A DNA stretch of 64,000 nucleotides from Alsobacter sp045348435 (GTDB lineage: Bacteria; Pseudomonadota; Alphaproteobacteria; Rhizobiales; Beijerinckiaceae), in assembly GCF_045348435.1 (NCBI RefSeq), contig NZ_CP157484.1, positions 496,001-560,000 of the forward strand, in the 5' to 3' direction. The notes below the pieces were generated by a model that saw nothing but the letters and a program-made list of their open reading frames with translations, was not told the origin of the DNA and made no database searches. Of this stretch, positions 17,085 through 25,813 are shown piece by piece. Each line of letters starts with the position of its first letter. Within the stretch, counting starts at the first letter, position 1. Both the position numbers and the translations under genes were made by a program.

Positions 17085-18626
17085 ATGGATCTCTTCGCCA
17101 ATCTCGCGCTCGGCTTCTCCACCGTCCTGAAGCTGGCGCCCGTCTCGGTGCCGCTGATCGGCCTGATCCCGCTGCCGGTGAACATCCTGCTGTGCTTCGT
17201 GGGCTGCCTCATCGGCACGCTCATCGGGGTGCTGCCGGGCGTCGGGCCGATCGCCACCATCGCGATCCTGCTGCCGATCACCTTCGGGGTGGACCCCACC
17301 GGCGCGCTGATCATGCTGGCCGGCATCTATTACGGCGCGCAATATGGCGGCTCGACCACGGCCATCCTGGTCAACATCCCGGGCGAGGCCACCTCGGTGG
17401 TCACGGTGCTGGACGGCCACCAGATGGCCAAGCAGGGCCGCGCCGGCGTGGCGCTCGGCATCGCGGCCATCGGCTCGTTCTTCGCCGGCTGCGTCTCCAC
17501 GCTGGTGATCGCCGCGCTCGGCCTGCCGCTCACCAAGCTCGCGCTGCTGTTCGGCCCGGCCGAATATTTCTCGCTGATGGTGATGGGCCTCGTCTTCGCC
17601 GTGGTGCTGGCGCGCGGCTCGATCGTCAAGGCGCTCGGCATGATCGTGCTCGGCCTGTTGCTGTCCACCGTCGGGACCGATCTCGAATCGGGCCAGGAAC
17701 GCATGACGATGGGCCTGCAGGACCTCTCCGACGGCGTCGATTTCGCCGTGTTGGCCATGGGCCTGTTCGGCTTCGCCGAGATCCTGCGCAATCTGGAGAG
17801 CCCCGAGACCCGCGACGTCATGAAGGGCTCCATCGGCCGGCTCCTGCCGAGCCGCGAGGACTTCCGGCAGTCCTTCTGGCCCGTGATCCGGGGCACCGGC
17901 CTGGGCGCCATCCTGGGCATCCTGCCCGGCAACGGCGCCGTGCTGGGGCCGTTCGCGTCCTACACGCTGGAGAAGAAGCTCGCCAAGGATCCGCGCCGCT
18001 TCGGCCGCGGCGCCATCGAGGGCGTCGCCGGGCCGGAATCGGCCAACAACGCCGGCGCGCAGACCGCCTTCATCCCGCTCCTGACGCTGGGCATCCCGCC
18101 CAACGCCGTCATGGCCCTGATGGTCGGCGCCATGACGATCCACGGGATCATCCCCGGTCCGCAGGTCATGACCAAGAATCCCAGCCTGTTCTGGGGCATG
18201 GTCGTGTCCATGTGGGTCGGCAACCTGATGCTGCTGATCATCAACCTGCCGCTGGTCGGCCTGTGGGTGAAGCTCCTGAAGGTGCCCTACCGGCTGATGT
18301 TCCCCGCCATCCTGATCTTCTGCTGCATCGGCATCTATTCCATCAACAACAACCCGTCCGACGTGCTGTTCACGGCCTTCTTCGGGCTCATGGGATATGT
18401 GCTGATCAAGTTCGGCTTCGAGCCCGCGCCGCTGCTGCTCGGCTTCGTGCTCGGCAAGCTGATGGAGGAGAAGCTCCGCCAGGCGCTGATCCTGTCGCGC
18501 GGCAGCTTCTCCACCTTCGTGGAGAGGCCGGTCTCGGCCGGCCTGCTCGTCGTCGCCGCCGTCATGCTGGCCGTCGCGCTGCTCCCCTCGATCCAGAAGG
18601 GACGCGACGAGGTCTTCACCGAATAA
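17085..18626 (+). CDS. tctA: Tripartite tricarboxylate transporter large permease, TctA type
   Basis: 513-residue inner-membrane protein with about 11-12 spans. The two internal-repeat signatures are clear: GVLPGVGPIATIAILLPITF with YYGAQYGGSTTAILVNIPGE, and GILPGNGAVLGPFASYTLEK with AGPESANNAGAQTAFIPLL. The sequence is full length (family about 500). It lies between TctB and the binding protein, which is the usual operon content; order here is B-A-C. Confidence 0.95.
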   Translation: MDLFANLALGFSTVLKLAPVSVPLIGLIPLPVNILLCFVGCLIGTLIGVLPGVGPIATIAILLPITFGVDPTGALIMLAGIYYGAQYGGSTTAILVNIPGEATSVVTVLDGHQMAKQGRAGVALGIAAIGSFFAGCVSTLVIAALGLPLTKLALLFGPAEYFSLMVMGLVFAVVLARGSIVKALGMIVLGLLLSTVGTDLESGQERMTMGLQDLSDGVDFAVLAMGLFGFAEILRNLESPETRDVMKGSIGRLLPSREDFRQSFWPVIRGTGLGAILGILPGNGAVLGPFASYTLEKKLAKDPRRFGRGAIEGVAGPESANNAGAQTAFIPLLTLGIPPNAVMALMVGAMTIHGIIPGPQVMTKNPSLFWGMVVSMWVGNLMLLIINLPLVGLWVKLLKVPYRLMFPAILIFCCIGIYSINNNPSDVLFTAFFGLMGYVLIKFGFEPAPLLLGFVLGKLMEEKLRQALILSRGSFSTFVERPVSAGLLVVAAVMLAVALLPSIQKGRDEVFTE

Positions 18627-18710
18627 AGGTTCGTCCCCCGGGCCTGGCCCGTCAGCCAGGCCCCTGTTCAAGAGCGCGCCGGCAAGGCGCCGTCATCAGG
18701 AGCGATCGCC

Positions 18711-19685
18711 ATGAAGTCCACCGCCATCGCAGCGGCCGCGCTGCTGCTCGCCTCAGCCGTCCCCGGCTTCGCCCAGGGCTATCCCACAAAGCCCGTCACC
18801 ATGATCGTGCCGTTCGCCGCCGGCGGCCCGACCGACGTGGTCGCCCGCATCGTGGGCGAGCACATGTCGCGCACGCTCGGCCAGCAGATCGTGATCGAGA
18901 ACGTCGCCGGCGCCGGCGGCACGACGGGATCGACCCGCACGGCCCAGGCTGCGCCGGACGGCTACACCATCATGATGGGCCACATGGGCACGCACGGCGC
19001 CGCGCCGGCTCTCTACCCGAACCTGAAATACGATCCCACCAAGGACTTCGAGACCGTCGGCATGGCGGCCGGCACGCCTATCGTGATCGTCGCCCGCAAG
19101 GACCTGCCGCCCAAGGACCTGAAGGAGTTCGTGAGCTACGCCAAGCAGCAGAACGACAAGCTCAACGAGGCCCATGCGGGCATCGGCTCGGTGTCGCACA
19201 CCACCTGCGTGCTCCTGAACGTCCAGCTCGGCATCAAGCCCACCGCCGTTCCCTACAAGGGCACCGGCCCGGCCCTGAACGACCTGGTCTCCGGCCAGGT
19301 CGACTTCATGTGCGACCAGATCGTCAACCTTGTCGAGCAGATCAAGGCGGGATCGATCAAGGCCTACGCCATCGCGACGCCGGAGCGCTCGCCGGCGCTC
19401 CCGGACCTGCCGACCACCAAGGAGGCGGGCCTGCCGGACTATCAGGTCAGCGCCTGGAACGCGATCTTCGCGCCCAAGGGCACGCCCACGGAGATCACCG
19501 CCAAGCTGAACGACGCGCTGGTGAAGGCGCTCGCGGACCCCAACACCAAGAAGCGGCTGGAGGATCTCGGCGGCGTCCTGCCGGACGAGAACGGCAAGAC
19601 GCGCGAGGCGCTGAAGGCCTTCGTGGCCGCCGAAGTCGCCCGCTGGACGCCCGTCCTGAAGTCGGCCGGGGTCACGGCGAACTAA
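18711..19685 (+). CDS. tctC: Tripartite tricarboxylate transporter substrate-binding protein (TctC/Bug family)
   Basis: 324 residues with a signal peptide (cleavage after GFAQ near residue 22). Typical Bug features: YPTKPVTMIVPFAAGGPTDV at the start of the mature protein, the ligand loop AGGTTGSTRTAQAAPDGYT, PNLKYDPTKDFETVG and PDYQVSAWNAIFAPKGTPTE. Delivers a carboxylate to TctAB. A start ATG 18711 follows an AGGAGCG site. Neighbouring tartrate/malate dehydrogenase suggests a dicarboxylate ligand; Bug proteins bind many ligands, so this stays an inference. Confidence 0.94.
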   Translation: MKSTAIAAAALLLASAVPGFAQGYPTKPVTMIVPFAAGGPTDVVARIVGEHMSRTLGQQIVIENVAGAGGTTGSTRTAQAAPDGYTIMMGHMGTHGAAPALYPNLKYDPTKDFETVGMAAGTPIVIVARKDLPPKDLKEFVSYAKQQNDKLNEAHAGIGSVSHTTCVLLNVQLGIKPTAVPYKGTGPALNDLVSGQVDFMCDQIVNLVEQIKAGSIKAYAIATPERSPALPDLPTTKEAGLPDYQVSAWNAIFAPKGTPTEITAKLNDALVKALADPNTKKRLEDLGGVLPDENGKTREALKAFVAAEVARWTPVLKSAGVTAN

Positions 19686-19697
19686 GTCCCAACGAAA

Positions 19698-19723
19698 GCC
19701 CGGCCGGCGAGGGCCGGCCGGGC
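19698..19723 (+). terminator. GC-rich hairpin after tctC
   Basis: An 11-bp perfect stem (gcccggccggc / gccggccgggc) with a 4-base loop, 12 bp after the tctC stop and 40 bp from the end of the convergent gene. No run of T follows, so termination efficiency is uncertain. Confidence 0.6.
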
Positions 19724-19762
19724 GCGCCTTCGGGGGCTTCCGAAGGGGCCGAATGCTGTGAG

Positions 19763-20182
19763 TTAGGCTTCGCGCGGCCGGGCCCCCGCGAGGGGATCCG
19801 CCGAAAGCCGCGCGCCGCTCCAGGCGCAGCGCGCGAACAGCGCGAAGAACAGGATGGCGCCACTGAAGATCATCAGCGAGCCCACGATCGCGCCGGCCGG
19901 GTTCTGGTGGAACTGCGCGAAGGGCAGGCCGATCAGGAACACCGGCAGCCCGGCCATCGCCAGCCAGAACTGGACCGTCGCGAGCCTGCTGCGGCGCAGC
20001 TCCGGCCAGCAGCGATGCACGACGCCGTACAGCGCCAGGGTCGCCCATCCGAGCAGGTTGATATGCGCATGCAGGTGGGCGTAGGCGAAGTTCTCAGCCA
20101 TGCCCATGCCGATGCCGAGCCCGACGCCCAGGATGGCGTAGAGGAGGGCTGCGCTGATGAAGAGACTGTCGATACGAGCCAT
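19763..20182 (-). CDS. Small four-helix membrane protein resembling a haem-copper oxidase segment
   Basis: 139 residues from ATG 20182, with four hydrophobic segments (near 8-28, 40-56, 70-90 and 98-118). The segment ENFAYAHLHAHINLLGWATL holds His36, His38 and His40, and VVHRCW holds His56. This resembles part of cytochrome oxidase subunit I-like (CcoN/NorB-related) proteins but is far too short for an oxidase. Stand-alone small proteins of this kind exist in proteobacteria (recalled); haem binding is an inference. It lies downstream of the tetR-type gene on the same strand and may share its promoter. Confidence 0.7.
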   Translation of the reverse strand: MARIDSLFISAALLYAILGVGLGIGMGMAENFAYAHLHAHINLLGWATLALYGVVHRCWPELRRSRLATVQFWLAMAGLPVFLIGLPFAQFHQNPAGAIVGSLMIFSGAILFFALFARCAWSGARLSADPLAGARPREA

Positions 20183-20276
20183 GAGGATCTCCGCGCGACT
20201 CTTGCGTTCGCCGGAGCCCTTCAAACACGCCCTGGCGGGGCGGCCTGTGCGCCATCGCACAGGCGAGGACGGCGTC

Positions 20277-20966
20277 TCAGCCCCGGCTTTCGCCGTCGTC
20301 CTCGCGCCGATGCGCGCGCAGGAAGAGATCGACCGCCGCCTCCACCACGGTCTGCACCTTGGCGTCGAATTCTTCGGGTGAGGGCTCAAGCCCGAAGAGG
20401 GCGGGGCGCACCAGCGACGTCTGGTACAGGTCCAGCAACTGGTTGGCCGCGAGCCTTGTGTCGCGGATCGAGAGATCGCCCTGGGCGACCTTGCGGTCCA
20501 GGAACGCCGCCATGGTCTTGATGGTGGTCGCCGGCCCGCGCTCGTAGAAGGCGCGCCCGACATCCGGCATCCGCTCGGCGATCGCGATGGCGGCCCTCAT
20601 GCCGGCCACGGTCTTGCTCTTCAGGATGAAGATCACGAGGCTGCGGCCGAACTGGACCAGCACGTCCCTGAGGTCGCGATCCGGATCGAGCGAGCCGAGC
20701 CGGTCCAGATGGAGCCGGCGCTCCTCGTCCATGATGGCGCAGAACAGCTGCTCCTTGTTCTGGAAATAGACATAGAGCGTGCCCTTGGAAACGCCCGCCC
20801 GCCGGGCGATCTCGCCCATGCTGGCCCCCTCGAAGCCCCTCTCCAGGAAGATCGCCCGCGCGCCGTCGACGATCTGCCGCCGCTTGGCGGGATCGGAGCC
20901 GATGACGGACTGGGGCGCGCCGGCCGGGGGATCGAGGTCCCGCAGGGGAGGGGAGCTGCCGCTCAT
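20277..20966 (-). CDS. TetR family transcriptional repressor
   Basis: 229 residues from ATG 20966. The HTH lies near residues 30-75 with IVDGARAIFLERGFEGASMG and IARRAGVSKGTLYVYFQNKE, a textbook TetR helix-turn-helix; the C-terminal ligand domain is all helical. The gene is divergent from an EmrA/EmrB-type efflux operon, and two matching palindromes lie in the 168-bp gap. It most likely represses the pump and itself and is released by a pump substrate (inference from layout). Confidence 0.94.
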   Translation of the reverse strand: MSGSSPPLRDLDPPAGAPQSVIGSDPAKRRQIVDGARAIFLERGFEGASMGEIARRAGVSKGTLYVYFQNKEQLFCAIMDEERRLHLDRLGSLDPDRDLRDVLVQFGRSLVIFILKSKTVAGMRAAIAIAERMPDVGRAFYERGPATTIKTMAAFLDRKVAQGDLSIRDTRLAANQLLDLYQTSLVRPALFGLEPSPEEFDAKVQTVVEAAVDLFLRAHRREDDGESRG

Positions 20967-20988
20967 CGTGGGGTCGTTCTCCAAAAAA

Positions 20989-21007
20989 TGACCGAACGGT
21001 TCGGTCA
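20989..21007. promoter_or_regulatory. TetR operator O1
   Basis: Perfect 19-bp inverted repeat tgaccgaacggttcggtca: two 9-base half-sites around one central base. It starts 23 bp upstream of the repressor start codon, so occupancy would block the repressor's own promoter. Confidence 0.85.
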
Positions 21008-21050
21008 CCTCTTGATATCGCCGCTGAAGCCCCATATTGCAAGATGTGAA

Positions 21051-21069
21051 TGACCGAACCGTTCGGTTC
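21051..21069. promoter_or_regulatory. TetR operator O2
   Basis: Second copy, tgaccgaaccgttcggttc, identical to O1 in the left half and differing in the last two bases of the right half. Centre-to-centre distance to O1 is 62 bp, close to six helical turns, so both sites face the same side of the DNA. It lies 66 bp before the efflux operon start. Confidence 0.82.
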
Positions 21070-21134
21070 GATGGCGGACGCCATGAGCGTCCAGGGATCA
21101 GACGGGCTGCTTGATGCGCCCGGGGAGTTTTTCG

Positions 21135-22463
21135 ATGTCCGACGAGTCTGGCGCAGCTCTCCACGAAAGCAAGGCTCTCCAGGGAGATAAGGCGCAGGAT
21201 CAGGTGAGCGTGCAGGAGCGGGGCCCCGAGGCGATGCCCGCTGCGCAGCCCTCCGCGGGGTCGCTCGTGGCGAGGCGGGACGGGCCCGCCGCCGAACGCG
21301 GGCTGGACGGACAGGTCCTGCCGCCCAAGCGCTCCCGCAAGCGCGCCGTCCTGACGGCGCTGCTGCTCGCCGCGGCGGGCGGCGGCGGCTGGTTCGGCTA
21401 TGGCTGGTGGACGCATGGCCGCTTCGTCGTCTCCACCGACGACGCCTATGTGAAGGCGGACGTCACCACGCTCGCCGCCAAGGTGCCGGGCTACGTCACC
21501 GCCGTGCCGTTCGCCAACAACGCCGCCGTGAAGGCGGGCGACGTGGTGGCGCGCATCGACGACGGCGACTACAGGCTGGCCGTCGAGGCCGCGCGCGGCA
21601 AGGTGGACACCCAGCAGGCCACGATCGACCGTATCGGCCGCCAGGTCGAGGCCCTGACCGCCGGCCTGGGGCAGGCCCGCGCCCAGCTGGCTGCGGCCCA
21701 GGCCGAGCAGGTCCGCGCCCAGGCGGATTTCGCCCGCGCCCAGGCCCTGGCGGCCAGCGACTTCGGCTCCAAGCAGCGCCTCGACCAGACCCGCGCCGAC
21801 CGCGACCGGGCGGCCGCCAATGTCGACTCAGCCAAGGCCGCGCTCGACGCCGCCGAAGCCAACATCGCCGTCACCCGCGCACAGGAGCAGGAAGCCCGCC
21901 GCACGCTGGACGAGCTCAGGACCGCGCTCGCCAAGGCCGAGCGGGACCTCTCCTTCACGGTCGTGACCGCGCCTGTCGACGGCGTCATCGGCAACCGGGC
22001 CGTCGAGGTGGGCAACTATGTCCAGCCCGGCGCGCGCCTCGCCGCCTTGGTGCCGCTGGGCTCGGTCTATATCGAGGCCAACTTCAAGGAGACCCAGCTC
22101 GCCCGCATCGAGGCCGGCCAGAAGGTCGACGTCGAGGTCGACGCGTTGCCCGGCCGCAAGCTGGAGGGCCAAGTGCAGAGCTTCGCGCCGGCGTCGGGCT
22201 CGATCTTCAGCCTGCTGCCGCCCGAGAACGCCACCGGCAACTTCACCAAGATCGTCCAGCGCGTGCCCGTGCGGATCGCGGTGCCGGCCGACATCGCCGC
22301 CAAGGGGCTGCTGCGTCCCGGCCTGAGCGTCGTCGCCAATGTCTGGACGAAGCGCGACGGCGACGGCGCCGCCGGCGCTCACGCCCAGACGCGCCTCGGC
22401 GCGGCGGACGACGTCACCGCTTCTGCGGCTCCGCAGGGCGCCGGCGCAGGGTCGGCTCAGTAG
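21135..22463 (+). CDS. HlyD/EmrA family membrane fusion protein
   Basis: 442 residues from ATG 21135, with GGGGAG eight bases upstream; in-frame TTG/ATG codons at 21111/21114 are alternatives. A hydrophilic N-terminus (1-70) and one membrane anchor (71-91) precede the biotinyl-lipoyl motif STDDAYVKADVTTLAAKVPG. A long Ala/Gln-rich coiled coil (about 150-270) forms the hairpin, and PVDGVIGNRAVEVGNYVQPG closes the lipoyl domain. Links the DHA2 pump encoded next to an outer-membrane channel. Under the divergent TetR's control by operator position. Confidence 0.94.
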   Translation: MSDESGAALHESKALQGDKAQDQVSVQERGPEAMPAAQPSAGSLVARRDGPAAERGLDGQVLPPKRSRKRAVLTALLLAAAGGGGWFGYGWWTHGRFVVSTDDAYVKADVTTLAAKVPGYVTAVPFANNAAVKAGDVVARIDDGDYRLAVEAARGKVDTQQATIDRIGRQVEALTAGLGQARAQLAAAQAEQVRAQADFARAQALAASDFGSKQRLDQTRADRDRAAANVDSAKAALDAAEANIAVTRAQEQEARRTLDELRTALAKAERDLSFTVVTAPVDGVIGNRAVEVGNYVQPGARLAALVPLGSVYIEANFKETQLARIEAGQKVDVEVDALPGRKLEGQVQSFAPASGSIFSLLPPENATGNFTKIVQRVPVRIAVPADIAAKGLLRPGLSVVANVWTKRDGDGAAGAHAQTRLGAADDVTASAAPQGAGAGSAQ

Positions 22464-22483
22464 GGCCGGGGAGACACGCATCC

Positions 22484-24106
22484 ATGGCGACCGTGGCCGC
22501 AAGCGGGCTTCCCGCCCCATCTCCCGCCGCGTCCGTTCCGGCGCGGCCCGCGCCGACTTCGGACCGCATCGAGCCTCGCCGTCTCGTGGCCTTCATGGCC
22601 ATGGTGTTCGGCATGTTCATGGCCATCCTGGACATCCAGATCGTCTCGGCTTCCCTGGCCGAGATCCAGGCCGGCCTCTCCGCCTCCGCCGACGAGATCT
22701 CCTGGGTGCAGACCGCCTACCTGATCGCGGAGGTCATCATGATCCCGCTGTCGGGCTTCCTCGGGCGGGCCTTCTCGACGCGCTACCTCTTCGCCGCTTC
22801 GGCCGCAGGCTTCACGATCGCCAGCGCTCTCTGCGCCACGGCCGGCAGCCTGGAGCAGATGATCGTCTACCGCGCCATCCAGGGCTTCATCGGCGGCGGC
22901 ATGATCCCCAGCGTGTTCGCGGCCGCCTTCACGATCTTCCCGCCGTCCAAACGCAACGTCGTGTCGCCCATCATCGGGCTCGTGGCGACGCTGGCGCCGA
23001 CGATCGGCCCCACGGTGGGCGGCTACCTCACCGAGCTGTTCTCCTGGCACTGGCTCTTCCTGGTCAACGTCATTCCCGGCATCGCCGTCACCATCGCTAC
23101 CTACACGCTGGTGGACTTCGACAAGCCCGACCTCTCGCTGATGGACCGCTTCGACTGGTGGGGCCTCGCCTTCATGGGGACCTTCCTGGGCAGCCTCGAA
23201 TATGTGCTGGAGGAGGGCCCGACCAAGGACTGGTTCGAGGAGCCGCTGATCGTCGTCTTCACCGTCACCATGGTGGTGGCGGCGGTCGCGTTCTTCTGGC
23301 GCGTGCTGACGGCCGAGGAGCCGATCGTGGACCTGCGCGCCTTCAAGGACCGTAATTTCGCCGGCGGGTCCCTGTTCTCGTTCATCCTGGGCATCGGCCT
23401 CTACGGCCTGACCTATCTTTATCCGCTATACCTGGGGCGGGTGCGCGGCTACTCGGCGCTGCAGATCGGCGAGACCATGTTCGTCACGGGCCTGTGCATG
23501 TTCTTCACCGCGCCCGTGGCCGGCCGCCTGTCGTCGAAGCTCGACCCGCGCGTGTTGCTGTTCTTCGGGCTGATCGGCTTCGCCTCCGGCACCTATATCG
23601 CCTCGGGGCTGACCAAGGACTGGGACTTCGGCGAGCTGCTCGTGCCGCAGGTGCTGCGCGGCGTGTCGCTGATGTTCTGCATGGTCCCGATCAACAATCT
23701 CGCCCTCGGCACGCTTCCGCCGGCGCGGCTGAAGAACGCCTCCGGCCTCTACAATCTCACCCGCAACCTGGGCGGCGCGGTCGGTCTCGCGATCATCAAC
23801 ACGGTCATCAACGACCGCATGGACCTGCATCTCGCGCGCCTGCACGAGACGGTGAACTGGAGCCGCAACGCGGCGGTCGAGACCCTGGCGGCCATCCAGG
23901 GCTCGCTGTCCCGCCTGGGTTCGGACGCGGAGCTTGCGGGCGTGAAGCGGCTGGCCGGCCTGGTGCGGCGCGAGGCGCAGGTGATGGCCTTCGCCGACGC
24001 GTTCACCCTTCTGACGGGCCTCTTCCTGGTCACGGCCCTTCTGGTCGTCTTCCTGCGCAAGCCCGCACCCCCCAAGCCCGGCGCCGCGGCCGGCGGCGGG
24101 CACTAA
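22484..24106 (+). CDS. DHA2 family MFS drug efflux transporter (EmrB type)
   Basis: 540-residue inner-membrane antiporter with 14 predicted spans. DHA2 features include MVFGMFMAILDIQIVSASLA in helix 1, QTAYLIAEVIMIPLSGFLGR, and motif C-like LAPTIGPTVGGYLTE. The C-terminal extension is Pro/Gly/Ala-rich. Follows its membrane fusion protein by 20 bp, completing a two-gene EmrAB-like pump; no outer-membrane factor gene is present here, so a TolC-type protein from elsewhere is needed. Substrate unknown. Confidence 0.95.
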   Translation: MATVAASGLPAPSPAASVPARPAPTSDRIEPRRLVAFMAMVFGMFMAILDIQIVSASLAEIQAGLSASADEISWVQTAYLIAEVIMIPLSGFLGRAFSTRYLFAASAAGFTIASALCATAGSLEQMIVYRAIQGFIGGGMIPSVFAAAFTIFPPSKRNVVSPIIGLVATLAPTIGPTVGGYLTELFSWHWLFLVNVIPGIAVTIATYTLVDFDKPDLSLMDRFDWWGLAFMGTFLGSLEYVLEEGPTKDWFEEPLIVVFTVTMVVAAVAFFWRVLTAEEPIVDLRAFKDRNFAGGSLFSFILGIGLYGLTYLYPLYLGRVRGYSALQIGETMFVTGLCMFFTAPVAGRLSSKLDPRVLLFFGLIGFASGTYIASGLTKDWDFGELLVPQVLRGVSLMFCMVPINNLALGTLPPARLKNASGLYNLTRNLGGAVGLAIINTVINDRMDLHLARLHETVNWSRNAAVETLAAIQGSLSRLGSDAELAGVKRLAGLVRREAQVMAFADAFTLLTGLFLVTALLVVFLRKPAPPKPGAAAGGGH

Positions 24107-24115
24107 CGGCGCAGG

Positions 24116-24574
24116 CTAGGCCGCGTCGAGCAGGTCGAACTGGGCCGGATCGACGCCAACCGCCTTGCAGATCCGGGTCGCGGCGCGACGTTCCTCGCCG
24201 TCGAAGGAGCCGTCGGCGGAGGCCACCGCGCAGCAGATGCGGATCAGCATCTCGGCGTCGCGCTTGCGCCCTTTCAGCCTGCCGATCGTGGCGAAGGCGG
24301 CCTTTTCGGCGCCGTCGTGATCCGCCTCGAAGCGGGACGTTTCCTCCTCGAAGGCGTGGGCGAGATCGCCCGGACCAAAGCCCCGAAGCGTGTCGGAGCT
24401 GCGGATCAGTCCCGCCATGCGGCGCTCCTCCTCGGGCGTGACCCAGCCGTCCGCATAGGCGATCACCGCGCAGGCGGCCACGACGGCCTCGAAGATCAGC
24501 TCGGCGTCCGGCCCCTGGAGGTCATGCAGATAGTCCTGCATGGAGATCTGTCGGTTGGCGTTGCGGGTGGGCAT
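24116..24574 (-). CDS. TerB family tellurite-resistance-like protein
   Basis: 152-residue soluble helical protein. Two acidic helix-loop motifs, YADGWVTPEEERRMAG and ASADGSFDGEERRAATRI, are the TerB-type metal-binding repeats; Cys/Ile-rich helix LIRICCAV lies between. ATG 24574 has a strong AGGAGG site. Convergent with the MFS gene (9-bp gap) and followed upstream by a DUF4112 gene on the same strand. TerB proteins are linked to metal or membrane stress; a specific role cannot be read. Confidence 0.87.
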   Translation of the reverse strand: MPTRNANRQISMQDYLHDLQGPDAELIFEAVVAACAVIAYADGWVTPEEERRMAGLIRSSDTLRGFGPGDLAHAFEEETSRFEADHDGAEKAAFATIGRLKGRKRDAEMLIRICCAVASADGSFDGEERRAATRICKAVGVDPAQFDLLDAA

Positions 24575-24639
24575 GCGGAGTCCTCCTGTGAGTTGAATCG
24601 AAATCGAAGAATCGTGCGGGGAGACGAGGGAGCGGGCTT

Positions 24640-25068
24640 TCAGCCCACGGTCTGGGCGCGGCGCCGCGGCGCGTGGGCGGCGGCGTCGTCGGCCAGGAAG
24701 GCGCGCAGCAGCGCCATGTTCTTCACATTGGCCCGGTAGAACACGTCGCCGAACCAGCCGACCACCGGCAGGGCGCTCAGCGCGGCGTCGAGGGCCACGT
24801 GTCCGACCATGCGCGCCAGCAGGGGTGCGGGCGCGCCGAGGCGTCGCGCCTCCCAGATCAGGTAGGCGGACACGCTTTTGGCGGCGAGGAGGCCGGCCCC
24901 CGGAACCAGGTTCAGCAACGCGTCGGCGCCGACCGTGATGCGAGTGCCGGGGATCCGCACGACGCTATCCAGCAGGCGCGCGATGGCGTCCAGCCGGCGC
25001 ATGGCGTCGGTCGCGGAGCCTCGTTCAAAGGCTGGCGCATAGCCGCTGAGAGACGATGTGGAAAACAT
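24640..25068 (-). CDS. DUF4112 domain membrane protein
   Basis: 142 residues. The family core is visible: RLDAIARLLDSVVRIPGTRI, then a hydrophobic GADALLNLVPGAGLLAAKSV segment and LPVVGWFGDVFYRANVKN. Two membrane-associated stretches are likely. Uncharacterised family common in proteobacteria and archaea. It precedes TerB on the same strand with a 65-bp gap; co-transcription is plausible. Confidence 0.85.
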   Translation of the reverse strand: MFSTSSLSGYAPAFERGSATDAMRRLDAIARLLDSVVRIPGTRITVGADALLNLVPGAGLLAAKSVSAYLIWEARRLGAPAPLLARMVGHVALDAALSALPVVGWFGDVFYRANVKNMALLRAFLADDAAAHAPRRRAQTVG

Positions 25069-25259
25069 CCAAGACTCCCAAGAGCCGGGGCGAAGCCACG
25101 CCTGCGGCAGGTGGAAGAGTCCGACATCGCAGTCTCTTGGCGAGACTGCCAGAGGGGCCCGGACCCCGATAGACTGTCAGTTGGGAAGCCGGCCCGGGTT
25201 CCGCAAGATGCAGACCCGCTCGCCTGCAGGCTTTCCCCACGATGCGCCGGGCGTCGGAT

Positions 25260-25616
25260 CTACCTGTCGGCCTGGTAGGCCGCGCGCGCCTTCAAGATCG
25301 TCTCGACGTTCGACTCGGCCCATGTCGCAAGCTGCATGACGACGGCGGCGAGCGTCTGGCCGAATGGCGTCAGAGCGTATTGCACCTTCACCGGCGACCC
25401 AGCCAGAACCGTCCGTGTGATGACGCCGTCGCGCTCCAGGTCGCGGAGCGCCTGCGTCAGAACCTTCTGCGAGATGCCGTCGAGCCCGCGCCGTAACTCG
25501 TTGAACCGGTAAGGCCGTTGCACAAGCAACCCGATCAGGAGCACCGTCCACTTGTCAGCGATGCGATCGAGGATCACGCGGGTCGGGCAGTTCTTCTGGT
25601 AAACGCTCCAAGACAT
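25260..25616 (-). CDS. HxlR family transcriptional regulator
   Basis: 118-residue winged-helix regulator. Start MSWSVYQKNCPTRVILDRIA carries the conserved N-terminal Cys10; the recognition helix region reads RFNELRRGLDGISQKVLTQA and the wing LERDGVITRTVL. HxlR proteins respond to aldehydes, quinones or oxidants through this cysteine (family knowledge). Divergent from the double-SnoaL gene across 197 bp that contain a likely operator. Confidence 0.93.
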   Translation of the reverse strand: MSWSVYQKNCPTRVILDRIADKWTVLLIGLLVQRPYRFNELRRGLDGISQKVLTQALRDLERDGVITRTVLAGSPVKVQYALTPFGQTLAAVVMQLATWAESNVETILKARAAYQADR

Positions 25617-25633
25617 GATCGCATTCCATGCAG

Positions 25634-25649
25634 GTTACTTACAGGTAAC
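25634..25649. promoter_or_regulatory. Possible HxlR operator
   Basis: Inverted repeat GTTAC-TTACAG-GTAAC, 17 bp upstream of the hxlR-type start codon, with an extra overlapping TTAC direct repeat. Its form resembles known HxlR-family sites with ACTTAC/GTAAG halves (recalled). A position near the start fits autoregulation. Confidence 0.5.
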
Positions 25650-25813
25650 GTCGTTTCCTGAACCAAACTCATTTACTTCGTTCGTGGGGAAATGCAATTA
25701 AGGCCGTGTGTCTTGAGAATGCGTCATCGAAGCAATGGTGAGCATTCGTCGCCGGGTGGTCTGTGCGATCACGTCACCGGGAAGATACCAATGGTTGTAT
25801 TTGGAGGTAGCAC

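Noticed and set aside
17192..20521. An 1109-codon plus-strand frame over tctA, tctC and beyond
   Set aside because: Frame-shifted shadow; rich in Arg/Pro/His and without motifs, while the tct genes show family signatures.
24116..24574. Tellurite-resistance operon made of TerB and the two TerC genes
   Set aside because: TerB is 9 kb from the TerC genes, and TerA/D/E/Z are absent; these TerC proteins belong to the YjbE-type branch.
25069..25259. Hairpin-prone gap between the DUF4112 and HxlR genes considered as a small RNA gene
   Set aside because: No match to tmRNA, SRP RNA, 6S RNA or tRNA features; nothing further seen.
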